Shown: piece after piece, positions 62,850 through 64,000 of the stretch
How the letters are laid out: every line of letters starts with the position of its first letter
How positions within the stretch are numbered: position 1 is the first letter of the stretch
DNA from: Enterocloster bolteae
GTDB lineage: Bacteria; Bacillota; Clostridia; Lachnospirales; Lachnospiraceae
NCBI RefSeq assembly: GCF_002234575.2
Contig: NZ_CP022464.2
Coordinates: 2,790,001-2,854,000 of the forward strand
Direction: 5' to 3'
DNA: 64,000 nt
The notes under the pieces: generated by a model
The model's database searches: none
What the model saw: only the letters and a program-made list of their open reading frames with translations
What the model was told of the DNA's origin: nothing
Translations under genes and position numbers: made by a program

Positions 62850-62907
62850 TGGGTGGATAGGAAAGTAAAAAATAATTTGGAAATAGGCTTTATAAGCAGG
62901 GTGATGG

Positions 62908-63231
62908 ATGAAAGTATTCATTAGCCTGCTTTTTTGTCTGAAGACGAAGAAAGTATATATGGACGAAAAAATTCCAGAGAAAATTCCATATGAATTTAAG
63001 AAATATGAAAAGAGTGATGTGTTGATAGAAGATAATGAAAAAATGGATATAGTGAGATTAATGTTTTGTTTATGTTTTGATGAACTGAATCTGGGAAAGA
63101 TAGAGAGTGTTATAGAGTCTCAAGGGGGTGAAGCTCTGGCAAAATATAAGAAAACTAAGATTGTAGGTTGGTCATTAACAGAGATAAGAAAGATATTATC
63201 TGATTCTATTTTCGGAGATGAAAGGATATAG
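62908..63231 (+). CDS. Hypothetical protein, AT-rich
   Basis: A 107-residue frame rich in Lys, Glu and Ile with no recognised domain. The ATG at 62908 has AGCAGGGTGATGG upstream; an inner ATG at 62959 would drop a hydrophobic N-terminus. Base composition differs from the spoVA genes just before it, suggesting transferred DNA. Confidence 0.55.
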   Translation: MKVFISLLFCLKTKKVYMDEKIPEKIPYEFKKYEKSDVLIEDNEKMDIVRLMFCLCFDELNLGKIESVIESQGGEALAKYKKTKIVGWSLTEIRKILSDSIFGDERI

Positions 63232-63448
63232 AATTGTATTTGGAGAGGAGAAATTGCAAAGCTAATGAACAAGAGAAATGGTTGTGAGATATAAGGTATG
63301 AAAGCGTGGATTGTGTAGGGAATATAGAAATAGCAGTAAATTTATAGTGTAAATAGCAGTATGTGTATAAAATGATGGGAATTTATCCATATATTTGGTA
63401 TAATTGTGTACAGTCACATTAATATATGTAAAAAAGGGGATATGAAAA
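63232..63448 (+). promoter_or_regulatory. Gap with an extended -10 promoter before the ATPase gene
   Basis: No gene is seen. TGGTATAAT (-10 at 63399-63404, extended TG type) with a weak -35 lies 45 bases upstream of the ATPase start; AAAAAGGGGATATG supplies its ribosome binding site. Confidence 0.5.
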
Positions 63449-64000
63449 ATGTATTTATCGTGTGTAAGAATATGGAATTTTAGAAAATATGGTTATGCCA
63501 ATTTAGATGCGACTCCTGCATTAGAGGTTTATTTAAAGGGAGGATTAAATGTTCTTATTGGAGAAAATGATACGGGAAAGACAGCAATTATTGATGCAAT
63601 TAAATTTGTTCTTGGAACTAGAAGCCATGATACTTTACAAATAAAAGAATGTGATTTTTATGAGGATTTAAAAGGTGAACGAAGTGAATTATTGAAGATA
63701 GAATGTGTTTTTCAAGAATTAAGTGATGATGAGGCAGGCAATTTTCTGGAATGGCTTACATTTGATGGGGATAAGGCAGAGCTCAGTGTTCGGATGATAG
63801 CAAGACGTAGAGATAACAGAATTATGAATTCGATTACTGCAGGCATGCCAGAATTAGATACCCGCTTTGATGCAATTGAATTATTGAGAGTGACGTATCT
63901 TAAGCCGCTAAGAGATGCAGAAAATGAATTGAAACATGGTTACCATTCAAGGTTGGCGCAAATTTTGCTAAATCATCCACTTTTTACTAAAGAAAAAGAT
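63449..64000 (+). CDS. OLD-like/RecF-type AAA ATPase (C-terminus beyond window)
   Basis: 184 residues of an ABC-type ATPase start with the RecF/OLD pattern: an N-terminal strand pair around RIWNFRKYGY, Walker A LIGENDTGKTAIIDAIKF, and Q-loop-region sequence ELLRVTYLKPLRDAENEL, which is typical of OLD nucleases. Whether a TOPRIM nuclease domain follows cannot be seen. Such genes occur in Gabija and related phage-defence systems but also alone. AT-rich composition and position after the spoVA break suggest an island. Confidence 0.75.
   Translation, partial: MYLSCVRIWNFRKYGYANLDATPALEVYLKGGLNVLIGENDTGKTAIIDAIKFVLGTRSHDTLQIKECDFYEDLKGERSELLKIECVFQELSDDEAGNFLEWLTFDGDKAELSVRMIARRRDNRIMNSITAGMPELDTRFDAIELLRVTYLKPLRDAENELKHGYHSRLAQILLNHPLFTKEKD

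Noticed and set aside
1..64000. tRNA/rRNA genes and CRISPR arrays
   Set aside because: Scanning by eye showed no tRNA cloverleaf, rRNA motif or regularly spaced repeat array. A dedicated search could still find a divergent one.

Overview
The window looks like a chromosome segment of a spore-forming Lachnospiraceae, probably of the Clostridium bolteae/clostridioforme (Enterocloster) type. The evidence is the spoIIA-sigF and spoVA genes, Firmicutes-type T-box and c-di-AMP riboswitch leaders, DUF4364/DUF5716/DUF5717 genes, and strong AGGAGG ribosome binding sites. The genus is an inference from gene content, not from a search.

Left part (1-15,000), ordinary backbone. It holds a LysR regulator (cut by the window edge) divergent from an adenine deaminase plus purine permease pair. 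Next is a sodium:solute symporter behind a complete c-di-AMP (ydaO-type) riboswitch with terminator and promoter, then a phosphodiesterase with an odd C-terminal extension, a DUF4364 regulator-like gene and a malic enzyme. A tightly coupled operon follows: a 1,196-residue solenoid protein (DUF5717), a degenerate Hsp70/actin-like protein (DUF5716) and a TPR protein, then a YbaK-type deacylase.

Middle part (15,000-49,700), a phase-variable surface polysaccharide locus. A tyrosine recombinase sits next to two perfect 26-bp inverted repeats (15932-15957 and 16174-16199). They flank a 216-bp segment with one strong promoter, which in this assembly points away from the polysaccharide genes (OFF). 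The left repeat lies inside the recombinase gene, so inversion also changes the recombinase C-terminus (305 versus 290 residues). A run of ten G lies in the leader of the first polysaccharide gene. The operon begins with cpsB/cpsC/cpsD/LCP-type regulatory and export genes, then a PglF-type dehydratase, a small winged-helix regulator and a large wall-binding repeat protein. After an IS110 element come PglE-, PglC- and PglD-type genes (with PglF, a full diacetylbacillosamine route) and CapE/F/G-type genes (UDP-L-FucNAc). Glycosyltransferases, a Wzy polymerase, a cytidylyltransferase, a second IS110, an aldolase fusion, a HAD phosphatase and a Wzx flippase complete it. This AT-richer part is full of decayed genes: an ATP-grasp gene, two GT2 genes, an acetyltransferase and an AraD-type epimerase. 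It ends in IS66 and integrase remnants.

Right part (49,800-64,000), backbone again. It holds a vanZ-like gene, a T-box leader followed by an unusual 13-bp tandem repeat and valS, a BTAD-type regulator with a degenerate GGDEF-like end, an EamA transporter, folC, a 48-residue protein and a membrane TPR protein. Then come spoIIAA-spoIIAB-sigF and a sigma-G-type promoter in front of an uncharacterised 81-residue membrane protein and spoVAA-AB-AC. The spoVA run stops after spoVAC. AT-rich genes follow, including the start of an OLD-like ATPase that may begin a defence or island region.
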